From positions 1-64,000 of the forward strand of contig NZ_SWAR01000002.1 of the NCBI RefSeq assembly GCF_006386545.1: 64,000 nucleotides of DNA, in the 5' to 3' direction. The DNA comes from Methylibium rhizosphaerae (GTDB taxonomy: Bacteria; Pseudomonadota; Gammaproteobacteria; Burkholderiales; Burkholderiaceae_C). A program made the translations under genes and the position numbers. Position 1 is the first letter of the stretch. Each line of letters opens with the position of its first letter. Of the stretch, positions 63,131-64,000 are shown piece by piece. The notes below the pieces were generated by a model, which searched no databases, was not told where the DNA came from, and saw nothing but the letters and a program-made list of their open reading frames with translations.

Positions 63131-64000
63131 TCACTGCAACCGTCGCCTGACCCACAGCCAGGCGACCAGGCCCACGTTCATCATCAGGAACGAAGCCACG
63201 GCGAGCGCCAGCGTGGAGTGCATCACCAGCGGGGCGATCACGCCGGCCACGATGCCGTTGGCGACGCTGCCGATGAAGGCCTGCAGCGACGAGGCCATGC
63301 CGCGCCGTTCGGGGAAGAGGTCGAGCACCATCAGCGTGACGACCGGCACCATCAGCGCCCAGCCGAAGGCGAAGATGCCAATGGGCAGCAGCGCCCAGCT
63401 CACGTGGGCCGGCCAGATGAAGTTGGCCGCCACGTTGACCACCGACACCACGCTCATGATCACGAAGCCGCGGCGGATCTGCCGGCGCGGCTCGATCCTG
63501 CCGGCCAGGCGGCCGCTCGCCCAGGCGCCGCCCATGATGCCGGCGATGGTGAGCGAGAAGAACCAGAAGAACTCGGTGGGGCCGAGCTTGAGGTGCTGGC
63601 CGAGGAAGGTGGGGGCCGACAGCACGTAGAGGAACATGCCGTTGAACGGCACGCCGCTGGCCAGCGCCAGCATCAGGAACCGGGGGCTGGAGCCGAGCTG
63701 CCAGTAGCCGCGCATCAGGTTCGGGATGTTGAACTGCTGGCGGTGCGTGACGTGCAGCGTTTCGGGCAGCAGCTTGTAGTTCGCCACCAGCAGCAGCAGG
63801 CCCACGCCGGTGAGGAACCAGAAGATCGCGTGCCAGTCGGCATGCACGAACAGGAAGCCGCCGACGATGGGCGCCACCGCCGGCGCCACGCCGAAGTAGA
63901 TGGTGACCTGCGACATCACCCGCTGCGCATCGGCCGGCGGAAACATGTCGCGGATCACCGCGCGCGACACCACGATGCCGGCACCGGTCGACAAGCCCTG
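63131..64000 (-). CDS. Bcr/CflA-type multidrug efflux MFS transporter (5' end missing)
   Basis: The C-terminal 289 residues of a major facilitator protein; the start lies beyond the window. The visible part begins with QGLSTGAGIVVSRAVIRDMF, the conserved motif near span 4-5 of Bcr/CflA drug exporters, and holds about eight spans. The cytosolic loop has GRLAGRIEPRRQIRR. It exports small molecules such as antibiotics with protons in exchange; specificity unknown. The reading frame runs open to the edge. Confidence 0.88.
   Translation of the reverse strand, partial: QGLSTGAGIVVSRAVIRDMFPPADAQRVMSQVTIYFGVAPAVAPIVGGFLFVHADWHAIFWFLTGVGLLLLVANYKLLPETLHVTHRQQFNIPNLMRGYWQLGSSPRFLMLALASGVPFNGMFLYVLSAPTFLGQHLKLGPTEFFWFFSLTIAGIMGGAWASGRLAGRIEPRRQIRRGFVIMSVVSVVNVAANFIWPAHVSWALLPIGIFAFGWALMVPVVTLMVLDLFPERRGMASSLQAFIGSVANGIVAGVIAPLVMHSTLALAVASFLMMNVGLVAWLWVRRRLQ

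Overview
This is a high-GC chromosomal window whose gene content points to a betaproteobacterium of the order Burkholderiales. The Rubrivivax/Leptothrix/Ideonella-type lineages are my best guess, on inference only. Supporting signs are a dusB-fis-purH block, an SlmA gene directly behind argB, a PHA-granule phasin, a complete mraZ-to-lpxC cell wall cluster, and an exosortase-B (XrtB/EpsH-type) exopolysaccharide locus with a PEP-CTERM protein. No rRNA, tRNA, CRISPR array, transposase or integrase gene is visible.

Layout. 0.15-4.7 kb (minus): a tightly overlapped operon argB, Dph6-like ATPase, HAD nucleotidase, slmA, pdeM, AAA ATPase. 4.9-6.9 kb: a small metal-handling group (DUF411 protein, CusF-like protein, a CadR/PbrR-type MerR regulator and a CDF-like transporter), with a clear MerR-type operator. 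6.9-13 kb: a two-domain reductase, a phasin, a secreted protein of unknown function, a methyltransferase, a patatin and a YqaA protein. 13.1-18.3 kb (plus): dusB, fis, purH, acyltransferase, CDP-diglyceride synthase, ruvC.

18.6-40.2 kb is an exopolysaccharide/exosortase locus in two facing blocks. The plus block holds the priming sugar transferase, the EpsL-like barrel and a PEP-CTERM protein. The minus block runs about 18 kb from epsD through epsE, epsF, epsG, xrtB, epsI, a Wzy-like polymerase, a secreted glycosidase, a glycosyltransferase, a flippase fused to a branching-type glycosyltransferase, a pyruvyl transferase, and three more glycosyltransferases. Together they can be read as a Wzx/Wzy-type pathway: priming, assembly, flipping, polymerisation, export through EpsE/EpsL, and exosortase-dependent surface protein sorting. 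A sigma-54-like promoter and related dyads precede some of these genes.

40.5-59.6 kb (minus) is the dcw cluster: mraZ, rsmH, ftsL, ftsI, murE, murF, mraY, murD, ftsW, murG, murC, ddlB, ftsQ, ftsA, ftsZ, lpxC, then two tiny membrane proteins. murD carries an in-frame insertion of a hairpin repeat, and a 35-codon open frame bridges ftsW and murG. 59.8-64 kb (minus): a short H-NS-family protein, a small cysteine protein, a phosphoribosyltransferase, a DUF1857-like protein, an unrecognised membrane-anchored protein and the 3' part of a Bcr/CflA-type efflux transporter cut by the window edge.
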